57,868 nucleotides of DNA from JBGPRB01 sp964422155. GTDB lineage: Bacteria > Chloroflexota > Dehalococcoidia > Dehalococcoidales > RBG-16-60-22. The position numbers and the translations under genes were made by a program. Below the pieces are notes generated by a model that had not been told where the DNA came from, searched no databases, and saw only the letters and a list, made by a program, of their open reading frames with translations. The stretch is from the NCBI GenBank assembly GCA_964422155.1, contig CAYQZZ010000006.1, positions 1-57,868 on the forward strand, written 5' to 3'. Shown one piece after another: positions 18,028 through 26,959 of the stretch. The stretch's first letter is position 1. Each line of letters begins with the position of its first letter.

Positions 18028-19082
18028 TGAGAGAAACACACAATTGCTCTATTGATACTTTGTTCACTTGGGCCGCTAGAGACAACGTGCCATTAAGTAT
18101 CGAGTTCGAACTAACCTATCGCTGTAATCTGCACTGCAGCCACTGTTACGTCGTTGATCGGGGTGAGGAAGAATTGAGCTTCAGTGAGATTGCCGGTATT
18201 TTAGACCAGCTGGCAGCGTCTAATTGCCTCTTTTTAACTCTCACCGGTGGTGAAGTTTTCATCAGAGAGGACTTTCTTGATATCGCCCGGTATGCCAGAA
18301 GTCAAGGCTTCGCCCTGAAGATATTCACTAATGGGAACCTTGTCAATAAGGACATCGCCTGTGAAATGGCCAGATTGAAGCCTCTGCAAGTAGGCATAAG
18401 CATTTACGGGGCTGATGCCGCTACCCATGACAGGCTTACCGGAGTTCACGGCTCTTTTCATCGGTCTATCAACGCTCTCAGGCTTTTAAAAGAGCAGGGA
18501 ATAATGACTACCGTCAAGTGCTTGTTGATGAAGGAGAATTTGGCTCAATTGGGAGAAATTAGAACGCTAGCTGGGGAAATGGATGCTATTTCCCAATTTG
18601 ACCCTGTTTTCACACCGCGAAGCGATGGCAACCGCGCACCTCTGCAGCATGAGCTAACTGAAGCTGAACTTTACGGGTTTTTCTCTCATGAGGTTGCTGA
18701 CCCAGGGAAATCCGGGGAACGGGCTTATCCGTTATCAGAATCTATCATCTGTGGGGCGGGAAGGGATATCTGTTCTATCTCTCCGGGTGGAGAAGTGTAT
18801 GCTTGTGTCGCGTTACCGATGTCTCTGGGTAATCTTAGACAATCTAGTTTTGAGAAAATCTGGCATGGTGCTGAAGCAACCAAGCTGCGGAGATTCAGGT
18901 TTTCTGACCTTCACCAATGCGTTTCCTGCCATGATGTAAATTACTGTATCAGATGCTGGGGTCTGGCAACCGTGGAATCAGGCGACCACTTGGGGCAGGC
19001 TTACAGTAACTGTCGAATCGCCCGGATCCGTCACCGGATTTCGGATGAGCGTAGCAAGAGCAAAACAGGAGGTGGCTTATGA
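18027..19082 (+). CDS. Radical SAM/SPASM peptide-modifying enzyme
   Basis: The 351-residue protein has the radical SAM cluster motif CNLHCSHC (C33, C37, C40) after EFELTYR, and LTGGEVFIREDF for SAM binding. Its C-terminal third is a SPASM-type auxiliary-cluster domain with many Cys: ICGAGRDICSISPGGEVYAC, then CVSCHDVNYCIRCWG and a late Cys in YSNCRIARIR. Such enzymes install crosslinks, epimerisations or other C-H modifications on RiPP precursors. It is coupled to the PqqD-like gene upstream (ATGA overlap), and its own stop overlaps the ATG of the small peptide gene at 19,079. Confidence 0.92.
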   Translation: MRETHNCSIDTLFTWAARDNVPLSIEFELTYRCNLHCSHCYVVDRGEEELSFSEIAGILDQLAASNCLFLTLTGGEVFIREDFLDIARYARSQGFALKIFTNGNLVNKDIACEMARLKPLQVGISIYGADAATHDRLTGVHGSFHRSINALRLLKEQGIMTTVKCLLMKENLAQLGEIRTLAGEMDAISQFDPVFTPRSDGNRAPLQHELTEAELYGFFSHEVADPGKSGERAYPLSESIICGAGRDICSISPGGEVYACVALPMSLGNLRQSSFEKIWHGAEATKLRRFRFSDLHQCVSCHDVNYCIRCWGLATVESGDHLGQAYSNCRIARIRHRISDERSKSKTGGGL

Positions 19083-19255
19083 AACGACGTTATGAAGCAC
19101 CAAAGATTGTGGACGAGAGGTACCTGGAAGTCGAAGCTATGGCTTGCAACAAGGTACCAGGACTTGGCGCACTAAGTTTCTGCGGTCGAGTATGGATGGG
19201 ACGGCGTGGCAACCAGGCTGGCTGTCAAATGAATCCTAATTCTAGAAGCTCTTAA
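19079..19255 (+). CDS. Candidate RiPP precursor peptide (58 aa)
   Basis: This frame was too short for ordinary ORF calling. It starts with an ATG that overlaps the radical SAM stop codon (ATGA). The peptide opens with MKRRYEAPKIVDERY and then LEVEAMAC, a leader-like layout (basic start, Y-x-x-P-x-I, acidic middle, A-x-A-C-type end) seen in precursor peptides beside radical SAM genes. The core-like part has Cys at 23, 35 and 49, with Gly, Trp, Phe, Arg and Asn. The position after PqqD and SPASM genes is the main support. There is no direct homologue I can name, and the cleavage site is unknown; the stretch after residue 20 is the likely core. Confidence 0.68.
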   Translation: MKRRYEAPKIVDERYLEVEAMACNKVPGLGALSFCGRVWMGRRGNQAGCQMNPNSRSS

Positions 19256-19357
19256 CACTGATGCATACTCGCTCATTTCGAAATCCGGTGACATATTTGG
19301 GCAAAGTGGTTCATCCGAGACTTGCTCACTGCTCTCGGTATAACACGGAGGTGCAAG

Positions 19358-20233
19358 ATGAAAATTAGAAAAGCGGTTATTACTGCTGCCGGCTGGGGCA
19401 CCAGGTTCCTGCCAGTGACCAAGTCTCAGCCCAAGGAGATGTTGCCCCTGGTAAATAAACCAATTATTCAATATAGTGTGGAAGAGGCCGTTGCCTGTGG
19501 CATGGAGTTAGTGGTTATCGTAACGGCTTTAGGTAAAAGAGCTATCGAAGACCACTTTGACCGCTCCTTCGAACTGGAACAGGTACTGGAGCAGAAAGGC
19601 GAAACCAGGCAAGCAGAAGAAATACGCCGCCTTTCCAACTTGGTTGATATCACTTACGTCCGCCAGAAGGAGCAGCTAGGTCTGGGGCATGCATTGCTCT
19701 CGGCAAAAAAAATCGTCGGCAACGAGCCCTTCATTTTAATGCTCCCTGACGATATCTTCGAACAACAGGAACTGGTGTTGAAAAATATGATGGAAATCTA
19801 CCACCGGTATCAGGGCAGCGTTATAGCCGTTAAACAGGTAACTGAAAGCGAAATTAGCCGATATGGTATTATTCAGCCCGATAAAAAATCCGAGCGTATT
19901 TACCAGGTGAGGGACTTTGTGGAAAAACCACAGCCAGCAGAAGCTCCTTCAGACCTGGCTATTATGGGCAGGTATATTCTTGTACCTGAGATTTTTGACA
20001 TATTGGGTGACACACTTCCAGGTAGGAATGGCGAGATTCAGTTAACAGATGGCTTAAAACACTTGGTCCAACACCACCCGGTGTATGCCTATGAATTTGA
20101 GGGTGAACGGTATGATGCGGGTACACCGTATGGCTGGCTTCAAACGAACATAGCCCTGGCCTTGAAGGATCCGAGTATCGGCCCGAGGCTGGAGAATTAT
20201 CTTAACAGTCTGTTACAGACTGTCTACAAATAA
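19358..20233 (+). CDS. galU: UTP-glucose-1-phosphate uridylyltransferase
   Basis: The 291-residue protein starts at the ATG preceded by GGAGGTGCAAG; an upstream in-frame ATG (19,322) lacks such a site. It carries the nucleotidyltransferase signature AAGWGTRFLPVTKSQPKEML, then EQLGLGHALL, MLPDDIFEQQEL and YDAGTPYGWLQTNI. It makes UDP-glucose from UTP and glucose-1-phosphate, feeding sugar-nucleotide and cell-surface polysaccharide synthesis. It lies about 100 bases after the candidate precursor peptide and before the epimerase gene. Confidence 0.94.
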   Translation: MKIRKAVITAAGWGTRFLPVTKSQPKEMLPLVNKPIIQYSVEEAVACGMELVVIVTALGKRAIEDHFDRSFELEQVLEQKGETRQAEEIRRLSNLVDITYVRQKEQLGLGHALLSAKKIVGNEPFILMLPDDIFEQQELVLKNMMEIYHRYQGSVIAVKQVTESEISRYGIIQPDKKSERIYQVRDFVEKPQPAEAPSDLAIMGRYILVPEIFDILGDTLPGRNGEIQLTDGLKHLVQHHPVYAYEFEGERYDAGTPYGWLQTNIALALKDPSIGPRLENYLNSLLQTVYK

Positions 20234-20430
20234 CCAAGAAATGCTCACTATGTAAACCTGAATTAGAAGCCTAAAAGTCGAGAGACTACAGATTGGAAAA
20301 TGGGTTCAAGTAAAACTGCACACTCTTGGGACTACCTATGATCCTGTCAGAGTTCTTCTAAAAAAGCATAAAACTCAAGATACAACATTAGCCAGTGACA
20401 CAAGCCACCATGCACCTATTCTCCACCTGC
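20234..20430. other. Intergenic stretch with an open but unrecognised remnant
   Basis: Between galU and the convergent epimerase gene the plus strand has an open frame of about 60 codons without a start codon, containing IGKWVQVKLHTLGTTYDPV. It may be a decayed transposase or other gene fragment. I cannot name the family. No terminator hairpin is obvious. Confidence 0.25.
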
Positions 20431-21360
20431 CTATCTCCTTAAATATTTAACAACCTCTTTCAATCCTTCCTCCAGGCTGTATTTTGGATTGTAACCGAAA
20501 GCTTTGGCTTTGTTAATATCGGCCAAACTGTGCAGTATGTCGCCGGGTCTTGGGTCTTTGTAAACCGGTTTGATGTTTTTATTGCCCACAAGCCCGATGA
20601 TGAGCTGCGCGAGATGGTTAATTGTTATCCTTTGCGAATTACCGAGATTAAAGACTCCAGTAGCGTTACTCTCTGCTGCCTGGATATTAGCCTCGGCAAC
20701 GTCTTTAACGAAAGTAAAATCCCGGCTCTGCTCCCCATCCCCGAAAATAATCGGTGACTTCCCTTCCAAAGCGTTCCGGAAAAACAACGGGATTACGGCC
20801 GCGTACGGAGAATTGGGGTCTTGCCGCGGACCGTAGACGTTGAAGTACCGCAGGCATACCGTATTGAGACCATATATTTTGTTGAATACTTTGCAGTAAT
20901 ACTCACCGGTGAGCTTGGTTACCGCGTAGGGTGATTGCGGATTTGGCGTCATATCCTCGACCTTGGGAAGAGTTGGCGTATCACCGTAAACGGATGATGA
21001 GGAAGCGTAGATAACCTTTTTAACACCCTTATCCCGAGCGGCTAAAAGCACATTTAAAGTACCGGTGATATTGGCATCATGGGACATTTTGGGATTTTTA
21101 ATACTGCGCGGAACGCTGGGTATCGCCGCTTGATGGTAAACGTAGTCCACGCCTGAGAATATTTTACGCAATAAAGCCAGATTTACTATGCTGCCCTGAA
21201 CCAGTTCGGCATTCTTGCCGTTGAGAATCGATTCTATATTAGACAATCTGCCCGTGGAAAGGTTATCGATAACGATAACCTGATATCCTCGCTTGACCAG
21301 TTCCTCGGTGATATGTGAGCCAATAAATCCGGCACCGCCCGTAACGACAAATTTACTCAT
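20431..21360 (-). CDS. NAD-dependent UDP-sugar 4-epimerase (extended SDR)
   Basis: The 309-residue protein has the Rossmann motif VTGGAGFIGSHI, the substrate-side ASSSSVYGDTP, the catalytic YAVTK, and the extended-SDR landmarks RYFNVYGPRQDPNSPYAAVI and GDGEQSRDFTFVKDVA. It is closest in character to UDP-N-acetylhexosamine 4-epimerases (WbpP/GalE-like). It would interconvert UDP-GlcNAc and UDP-GalNAc, or UDP-Glc and UDP-Gal. With the dehydrogenase at 24,211 it could form a WbpP-WbpO-type route to UDP-GalNAcA. It is transcribed against galU; no clear Shine-Dalgarno site is seen. Confidence 0.88.
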   Translation of the reverse strand: MSKFVVTGGAGFIGSHITEELVKRGYQVIVIDNLSTGRLSNIESILNGKNAELVQGSIVNLALLRKIFSGVDYVYHQAAIPSVPRSIKNPKMSHDANITGTLNVLLAARDKGVKKVIYASSSSVYGDTPTLPKVEDMTPNPQSPYAVTKLTGEYYCKVFNKIYGLNTVCLRYFNVYGPRQDPNSPYAAVIPLFFRNALEGKSPIIFGDGEQSRDFTFVKDVAEANIQAAESNATGVFNLGNSQRITINHLAQLIIGLVGNKNIKPVYKDPRPGDILHSLADINKAKAFGYNPKYSLEEGLKEVVKYLRR

Positions 21361-21689
21361 TTTTTTGCGACTGATTCAGCCAAGATATGCGGCTTATCAG
21401 TGTCTCCTCCTCTTTTTACACTTGATTGATGTTTACGAGACTAACTAATTATAACCTCGTGACATTCAAAATTCTACCTTTTCCTTGTTGGAACCGGGTA
21501 ACACTCGGGTCGGGATTAGGTTAGAAATTAATCTTCTTGTGGTCGTGTCTTATACTTGAAGATGCTCCTACTCCCTGCTGGCTTTTCGTGTGTAGCAATA
21601 AAAGTATCGGCACGGTTATAACCGAATTCTTACAAATAACAAACCGAAATCTAATGTTAAATACATAAGATATTTATAAGGAAACCTGA
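21361..21689. other. Divergent intergenic region, no feature recognised
   Basis: About 330 AT-rich bases separate the minus-strand epimerase gene from the plus-strand FemAB-like gene, so promoters for both should lie here. I could not find a convincing -35/-10 pair, hairpin or coding remnant. Confidence 0.4.
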
Positions 21690-22904
21690 TTGAAGATGAA
21701 AATGTTAATACAGGAGTCTAGTGCCACAAAAATGGGTGATTTATCAATCGAGGAAGTAAATGATGTCGAAGATTTCCGGACTTTAAGAGAATCGTGGAAT
21801 GCACTGCTACAGGAAAGCAGTGATAACAACATATTTCTGACCTGGGAATGGCTATTTAACTGGTGGCGGCATTATGGCAGCGATAAAAAGCTCAGAATAC
21901 TACTTATCAAGGAATCGGATAAAATTATCGGTATCGCCCCATTTATGGAAAAAAGGTATCGAGAGGGATTCATCACTGTTGGTGTGATAGAAAATCTGTG
22001 TTCTGAGAACTGTGATTACAGCGGTATCATTCTTACAGATAAAAAACATGAGTCCGTAGCCCTGCTTATGGATTACTTAGCCAAGATAATAAAAGACGGT
22101 AATTTAATCGCAAGAATGTACCACATTCCGGAAAATAGCACTTTCCTTACGATATTGCGTGAACAATATCCATCGTTGTCAAAATCTCTTTTTTTGCATG
22201 AAAAGGTAATAACTTCTTGCCCGTATATCAATCTTCCGGCAACCTGGGAAGAATATTTGCATACTCTTAGTAAGAAAAGACGTGGAAATTTACGACGGGC
22301 AATGCAATCCCTGCAGAAAGACCATGAGGTCGAATTTAAGAGGTATACGGCAGGTGATGATTTACAGAATCAACTCCAGGTTCTGTTTAAGCTTCATCAA
22401 AAGAGATGGCAAGGGAAAAACATCATCAGTAAATTCACTACACCGGAAGCGCGAGAGTTCTATATGGACGTATCTCAGGCTTTTAATAAAAATAATTGGT
22501 TGTCTTTCTCTTCTCTCAACGTGGATGGGAAGACAGTGTCCATGCTTTGGGGATTCAAGTACCGTAATACATGGTGTGATATGACACCGGCCTTTGATCC
22601 CGACTATTCACGTTACAGTGTGGGAAATCTGCACATACTGAAAATTATCGAGGAATCCATCCAAGATGGTCTGGGGAAACTTGATTTCCTAAAAGGCGAG
22701 GCAGCCTACAAGGCCCACTGGACAAGTTGTAAAACAGATAACATCAGGATAACCATAGCTAAAAGGGGGTTTGTGGGCAGGTACCGGGCCAAATTATTTC
22801 AGGCGCTTATAAAATATGACAATGCCAGGGCGCGTAACTTTCGCGAAAATATTGACCTGCTTCTCAAGAAGATACGACCACAAAGAAAGTCAACTGACGA
22901 TTAA
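21690..22904 (+). CDS. GNAT/FemAB-like transferase (BcsL-type)
   Basis: The 404-residue protein belongs to the acetyltransferase-6/FemAB-like group: IFLTWEWLFNWWRHYGSDK near the start, LSKKRRGNLRRAMQSLQK in the middle, LFKLHQKRWQGK, then the C-terminal DPDYSRYSVGNLHILKIIEE and LDFLKGEAAYKAHWT. Members are found in cellulose, exosortase and capsule gene sets and are thought to transfer acyl or aminoacyl groups. The TTG at 21,690 follows AAGGAAACCTGA; the ATG at 21,696 is possible. It is only distantly similar to the FemAB half of the protein at 3,682-5,454. Confidence 0.82.
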   Translation: MKMKMLIQESSATKMGDLSIEEVNDVEDFRTLRESWNALLQESSDNNIFLTWEWLFNWWRHYGSDKKLRILLIKESDKIIGIAPFMEKRYREGFITVGVIENLCSENCDYSGIILTDKKHESVALLMDYLAKIIKDGNLIARMYHIPENSTFLTILREQYPSLSKSLFLHEKVITSCPYINLPATWEEYLHTLSKKRRGNLRRAMQSLQKDHEVEFKRYTAGDDLQNQLQVLFKLHQKRWQGKNIISKFTTPEAREFYMDVSQAFNKNNWLSFSSLNVDGKTVSMLWGFKYRNTWCDMTPAFDPDYSRYSVGNLHILKIIEESIQDGLGKLDFLKGEAAYKAHWTSCKTDNIRITIAKRGFVGRYRAKLFQALIKYDNARARNFRENIDLLLKKIRPQRKSTDD

Positions 22905-22935
22905 AAACTTCCGCCTCTATTAAGGGGGGTATTTT

Positions 22936-22995
22936 ATGACCAGGGCATTACTAGAGAGGTTCAGGTGCCCAGTTTGTTCATTTAAGCACGATTAG
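22936..22995 (+). pseudogene. Short reading frame with a C-x-x-C motif, probable gene remnant
   Basis: A 19-codon frame starts with an ATG preceded by a G-rich GGGGGG site and encodes LLERFRCPVCSFKHD. RCPVC near a start is typical of the zinc-binding N-terminus of small methyltransferase-like proteins, so this may be the stump of a deleted gene. It might also just be a short leader before the deacetylase gene at 23,009. Confidence 0.3.
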
Positions 22996-23008
22996 GCTTT
23001 AAACAGGA

Positions 23009-24028
23009 ATGATTAAGACGTATTTGCGTATATTACTACTGCGGGCGCTGGACATCTCAGGGATAAATGCCCTGTGCCGGACATTGAACCGCCATAAGGC
23101 GATTATTCTCTGGTATCATGGAATAAGTGACGATGGCTTTGGTTTACTGAGGGGTTTCGACGAAAGACATATTCCTAAGTCACTTTTCAGGAAACATTTA
23201 GAGTATCTCAAGCGCCAGGGATATATCTTCGTAAGTATGACAGACTTATTAAATGCCATAAAGAATAAAAAGAGAATAGATAAATTTGTAGTTCTCACTT
23301 TTGATGATGGGTTTAGAAATATTGTGGAGAATGCCTATCCAATAATGAAGGATTTTAGTGCCAAGGGCTGTTTCTATCTGGTATCTGATTTAATTGGGAC
23401 GAATGAGCTATTGTGGACGGATTTTGTCGAAACGGTGATAAGAAATCAAAAAAAAGGAAATTTTCAATTTGTTTTTAAAGGAGAAAAAATCGATTACGTG
23501 CTGGACGATAAATATTCATATCAAGATGCCATGAAGGATATCAAAGCTAAACTCAGATCAATTTCAGACCGGGCAAGACACGAACATCTGGAACAGTTTA
23601 ATAGTATTGAATTGGATGACGTTCCGAGAGAGTTCACTATGGCTACCTGGGAACAGATTAACCAATTAGATAAGAACCTGCTTGAAATAGGAAGTCATAC
23701 CAGGAGGCATCCTAACTGCGTAAACCTCACTTCAAATGAGGAATTGGAAGATGAAATAAAAAATTCAAAGGTTGATATTGAGAAAAACACCGGCTACCAG
23801 ATAAAACATTTTTGCTATCCCGCAGGATCATATGATGATAGAGTGGTCGCTAAAGTAATTGAATACGGCTATGAATCTGCTGTTACAACGGCACAAGGCT
23901 TTAATGACGAGAGTTCTGATTTATATAGGTTAAAGCGCATAGAAGCAAATGAGCAATTCTTGTTCTTTAAAGCCGGCGTCTCAGGAAGTTATAACCTGCT
24001 CCGCCGGATTAAAGCCGTTCTGTCTTAG
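23009..24028 (+). CDS. Polysaccharide deacetylase, NodB type
   Basis: The 339-residue protein has the full NodB set: ILWYHGISDDG, LTFDDGFRNIVENAYPIM (catalytic Asp and metal Asp), EIGSHTRRHPNCVNLT (His-x-x-x-His metal site) and FCYPAGSYDDRVV. It removes N- or O-acetyl groups from polysaccharides, usually at the cell envelope. No signal peptide is obvious, so it may act on lipid-linked intermediates on the cytoplasmic side. It sits in a plus-strand group of surface-sugar genes. Confidence 0.9.
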   Translation: MIKTYLRILLLRALDISGINALCRTLNRHKAIILWYHGISDDGFGLLRGFDERHIPKSLFRKHLEYLKRQGYIFVSMTDLLNAIKNKKRIDKFVVLTFDDGFRNIVENAYPIMKDFSAKGCFYLVSDLIGTNELLWTDFVETVIRNQKKGNFQFVFKGEKIDYVLDDKYSYQDAMKDIKAKLRSISDRARHEHLEQFNSIELDDVPREFTMATWEQINQLDKNLLEIGSHTRRHPNCVNLTSNEELEDEIKNSKVDIEKNTGYQIKHFCYPAGSYDDRVVAKVIEYGYESAVTTAQGFNDESSDLYRLKRIEANEQFLFFKAGVSGSYNLLRRIKAVLS

Positions 24029-24210
24029 TCCTTATACAGTCATCGGCATTGGTCGCAGGCACTTAATATCAGATTTCAACCCTCCATCCCCGGTTCAGGG
24101 GTAAGTTTTAACCGAATATTGACCTATATCTAACCTTGTTCCTACTCGACGGTATTAGGATTGAAAATGAAGCCTACAATTTTAGGCCCAAGAGAAAGGA
24201 GCTGCTACAT

Positions 24211-25575
24211 ATGGTTTCCCAGAGATCTAAGGAAAGCGTTAAAATGATGTCTTCAGATACCGCGACAAACAGCAGAACTCGTGTAAATAACGGTCCAGAT
24301 ATAAAAGCCAGAGTTGATACGGCAACCGTTTGTATCGTTGGTTTAGGTTACGTGGGCTTGCCTTTAGTTGAGGCGTTTGCTAAAAGACTAAAGGTAATCG
24401 GCTATGATATCAAAGTTAAGAGGGTAGCCGAGTTAAGTCAAAAATATGATAACCCCAGACTTATCTTTACTGATGACCCAAAGAAAATAATACAAGCAGA
24501 CTTCATAATTATATGCGTTCCCACGCCGGTTACGAAAATGAAGGAACCTGATCTTTATCCTGTCGAAAGCGCGGCAACAACCGTGGGCAAGAATTTAAAA
24601 AGAGGAAGCGTAGTCATTCTGGAATCAACTGTATACCCCGGCGTTACTGAAGAGATTGTCATGCCAATTCTGGAAAAAGAGTCCGGACTCAAATGTGGTG
24701 AGGACTTCAAGGTTGCTTATGCCCCTGAGAGGGTCAACCCCGGTGACAAAGAGCACACCATAGATAAGATTACCAAGGTCGTGTCCGGAATGGATGAAGA
24801 AACAAAGGAACTTGTCGGTGAGCTTTATGGTAGAATAATCCCAAATATTTTCAAAGCAAAAGATATTAAAACCGCCGAAGCCTCTAAGGTTATTGAAAAC
24901 ATACAGAGGGATTTGAACATTGCTCTGATGAATGAGCTATCTCTTATTTTCGAAAAACTCCACCTAGATACTAAGGATGTGCTTGATGCCGCCTCCACTA
25001 AATGGAACTTTCACCGCTATTCCCCGGGACTTGTCGGCGGACACTGCATACCGGTGGATCCATATTATCTGGTTCATAGAGCCAAGGAGTTCGGCTACCA
25101 CTCCCAGGTTATCTCAGCCGGCAGGGCTATCAATGATTCTATGGCTAAACATGTGGCCGAAATGACTGTAAAAGCCCTTAACGACGTCGGCAAGGTAATT
25201 AAGGGCTCCAAGGTCCTTATCATGGGTCTGACCTATAAAGAGAATGTTCCTGATACAAGAGAGACCCCGCAAAAGCATGTGATAGATGAGCTCAAAGAAT
25301 ACGGTGTTGTGACTTTTGGCTATGACCCTATACTGGACATTGCTGAAGCTGAAGAAGAATTTGGCATAAAGATGTTAGAAAACCTGGAAGAAAAAATCAT
25401 ATTTGATGGCATAATCCTGGCCGTGGCTCATGATGTCTTTAAAGAAAATGGCCATGGAATTACCCTTGACAAGCTGGAAACCATTACAAATAGTCACCCG
25501 GTGTTGATCGACATAAAAAGATGTCTAGATGGTACTAAAGCGACCAATAGAGGATTTTGCTACCGCACATTATAG
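24211..25575 (+). CDS. Nucleotide-sugar (UDP-HexNAc/UDP-glucose) 6-dehydrogenase
   Basis: The ATG at 24,211 follows AAAGGAG, so the 454-residue form is preferred over the longer TTG-started one (24,136). The protein shows VCIVGLGYVGLPLVEAFAK (NAD binding), ICVPTPVTKMKEPDL, ESTVYPGVTEE, APERVNPGDKEHT and the catalytic-Cys motif GGHCIPVDPYYL, then GLTYKENVPDTRETP. It oxidises the C6 hydroxyl of a UDP-sugar to a carboxylate with two NAD. The motifs match the WbpA/WbpO/TviB group more than UDP-glucose dehydrogenase. With the epimerase at 20,431-21,360 it could provide UDP-GalNAcA-type precursors. Confidence 0.9.
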   Translation: MVSQRSKESVKMMSSDTATNSRTRVNNGPDIKARVDTATVCIVGLGYVGLPLVEAFAKRLKVIGYDIKVKRVAELSQKYDNPRLIFTDDPKKIIQADFIIICVPTPVTKMKEPDLYPVESAATTVGKNLKRGSVVILESTVYPGVTEEIVMPILEKESGLKCGEDFKVAYAPERVNPGDKEHTIDKITKVVSGMDEETKELVGELYGRIIPNIFKAKDIKTAEASKVIENIQRDLNIALMNELSLIFEKLHLDTKDVLDAASTKWNFHRYSPGLVGGHCIPVDPYYLVHRAKEFGYHSQVISAGRAINDSMAKHVAEMTVKALNDVGKVIKGSKVLIMGLTYKENVPDTRETPQKHVIDELKEYGVVTFGYDPILDIAEAEEEFGIKMLENLEEKIIFDGIILAVAHDVFKENGHGITLDKLETITNSHPVLIDIKRCLDGTKATNRGFCYRTL

Positions 25576-25669
25576 CAAGACATTATTTTAGCCTTCTTGA
25601 ATCCGGGTTTAACTAGTTAATTATGATAACCGGCCCGTAATATAGAGAGTCAGGAAAATGCTTCTGAAA

Positions 25670-26437
25670 TTAATGAAACTCTGGTGCTCTGGCGCACCGA
25701 TAAGCGCCGAGAACAGCCACCAGCAAGTAGATGTCGCTCATGTACTGGGAGGTCCTCCCCAACCAAGCCACCCGGCTTTCAAGTTTACCCTGGGAGATGA
25801 AGAGTACTCCGAAGGCAAAAAGCACCAGGCCCAGAGAATACCAGTAGTAGAAAGCGGAATGAGACTTAAGGTAAATTTTAAAGCAAATTACCGCGGCGGC
25901 GATGCACAGGATAGCTGATATTCCCTGGATTAAATCTCGAGGTATGGTGAGTGAAGGCAGTACACCTCGATATAAAAGCCAAGTGACAACAGCGATGATG
26001 GTGAATATTACGAGGTAAGATAACAGGACGGTTCCCCGCTTATGTCGGGATTTCAACCCGGACAGGTTCAGCCGTGCCTTCATCAGAATTACTCCAATAA
26101 AATGTAAGAGCCCCGCCATGAAGACGGTACTATCATATACCGTGATACGTACCTCCAGGGCGGCACGGGTAAACCAGCCGTATATCAGGATACCAGCCCC
26201 GAAGGCCAACACGGCGCCGCCGAGCCCCAGTATCTCGAACGAACCAGTGATTGTAAAACTCCTGGCGGCAATATAGGCCACCAGCATGGACACGGCGGAA
26301 ATAAAGATTGTATTTAGTGTGGCAATCGGGAGGTATAATCTATAGTCCTCGGCAATGTCCAGGATATCGAGGCCGATAAAGAACAGGCCCAATCCGGTAA
26401 TGACAACGACGAGTATGAAGGTAAATTGCTTGAACAT
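25670..26437 (-). CDS. Multi-span membrane protein, copy 2 (sensor-type N-terminal domain without a kinase)
   Basis: This is the 255-residue paralogue of the protein at 47-814, in the opposite orientation, and roughly 80% identical by eye; it ends in ARAPEFH where copy 1 ends in ARIPEVQ. The start at 26,437 (MFKQF) is chosen because copy 1 begins there. The longer frame to 26,473 uses upstream sequence that matches copy 1's noncoding DNA (TTTGTGATA and so on). The whole protein is membrane helices. Right upstream lies a histidine-kinase 3' remnant (26,586-26,702), which supports the idea that the two genes descend from sensor kinases. Confidence 0.75.
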   Translation of the reverse strand: MFKQFTFILVVVITGLGLFFIGLDILDIAEDYRLYLPIATLNTIFISAVSMLVAYIAARSFTITGSFEILGLGGAVLAFGAGILIYGWFTRAALEVRITVYDSTVFMAGLLHFIGVILMKARLNLSGLKSRHKRGTVLLSYLVIFTIIAVVTWLLYRGVLPSLTIPRDLIQGISAILCIAAAVICFKIYLKSHSAFYYWYSLGLVLFAFGVLFISQGKLESRVAWLGRTSQYMSDIYLLVAVLGAYRCARAPEFH

Positions 26438-26585
26438 CTGATATATTGGTAATGGTATCACAAATAATTGCAAATAGTAAATCGGGTCCGTTGACGTGAA
26501 CGGCTAAGTTTTGGCTATACCATGAATAGGCCGTGTCGCGGCGGTGAAACAGCTGCCACAAGCGTTACCGGAGGGAACGGCGCCG

Positions 26586-26702
26586 CTAATCCAGAGGCAA
26601 AGAGAAATGAAGAACGCTTCCACCCTGCTGCCTGTTCCTGGCCCAGATATGACCGTGGTGGGCCTTCATAATGATTTTACAGATATAGAGGCCCAGGCCA
26701 GA
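26586..26702 (-). pseudogene. Sensor histidine kinase C-terminal remnant (HATPase G2 box)
   Basis: Read on the minus strand from 26,702, 38 codons give SGLGLYICKIIMKAHHGHIW, then ARNRQQGGSVLHFSLPLD and a stop. This is the last ATP-binding segment (G2 box, GLGLYICK) of a sensor histidine kinase. Everything before it is gone and is replaced by the 5' end of uppP in another frame. It marks a deletion or recombination junction at about 26,703. Confidence 0.82.
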
Positions 26703-26959
26703 CGACGGTCTGTATCGTTGCCAATTTTCCACTCGATAATGCTGGCGATGCCCGCGCGGACCAACCGTACCCAGTCCGACCAGAAAAACGAGAGCAAAGC
26801 AATCAGTGTCCCCAGGTGTAGTGCCAAGTCAAAAGTGATGCCAGGGTCATTCCAACGGAAAAGCCAGGGGATGATGACAAGGTGGGCCGAGCTTGAAATC
26901 GGTACAAACTCGGTCAATCCCTGCACGATGCCGAGAATCACGGCCTGTAGTAAAGTCAC
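26666..26959 (-). pseudogene. uppP: Undecaprenyl-diphosphatase, 5' fragment
   Basis: The frame starts at GTG (26,959) with GGGGAG upstream. The first 85 or so residues are authentic UppP/BacA: LQAVILGIVQGLTEFVPISS and SAHLVIIPWLF, which carry the first catalytic E-x-x-x-E-type and PISSSAH motifs, then LALHLGTLIALLSFFWSDW. Full-length proteins have about 270 residues. Here the frame runs into the histidine-kinase remnant and ends after a short unrelated tail. The second catalytic region is missing, so it cannot be functional. Confidence 0.88.
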
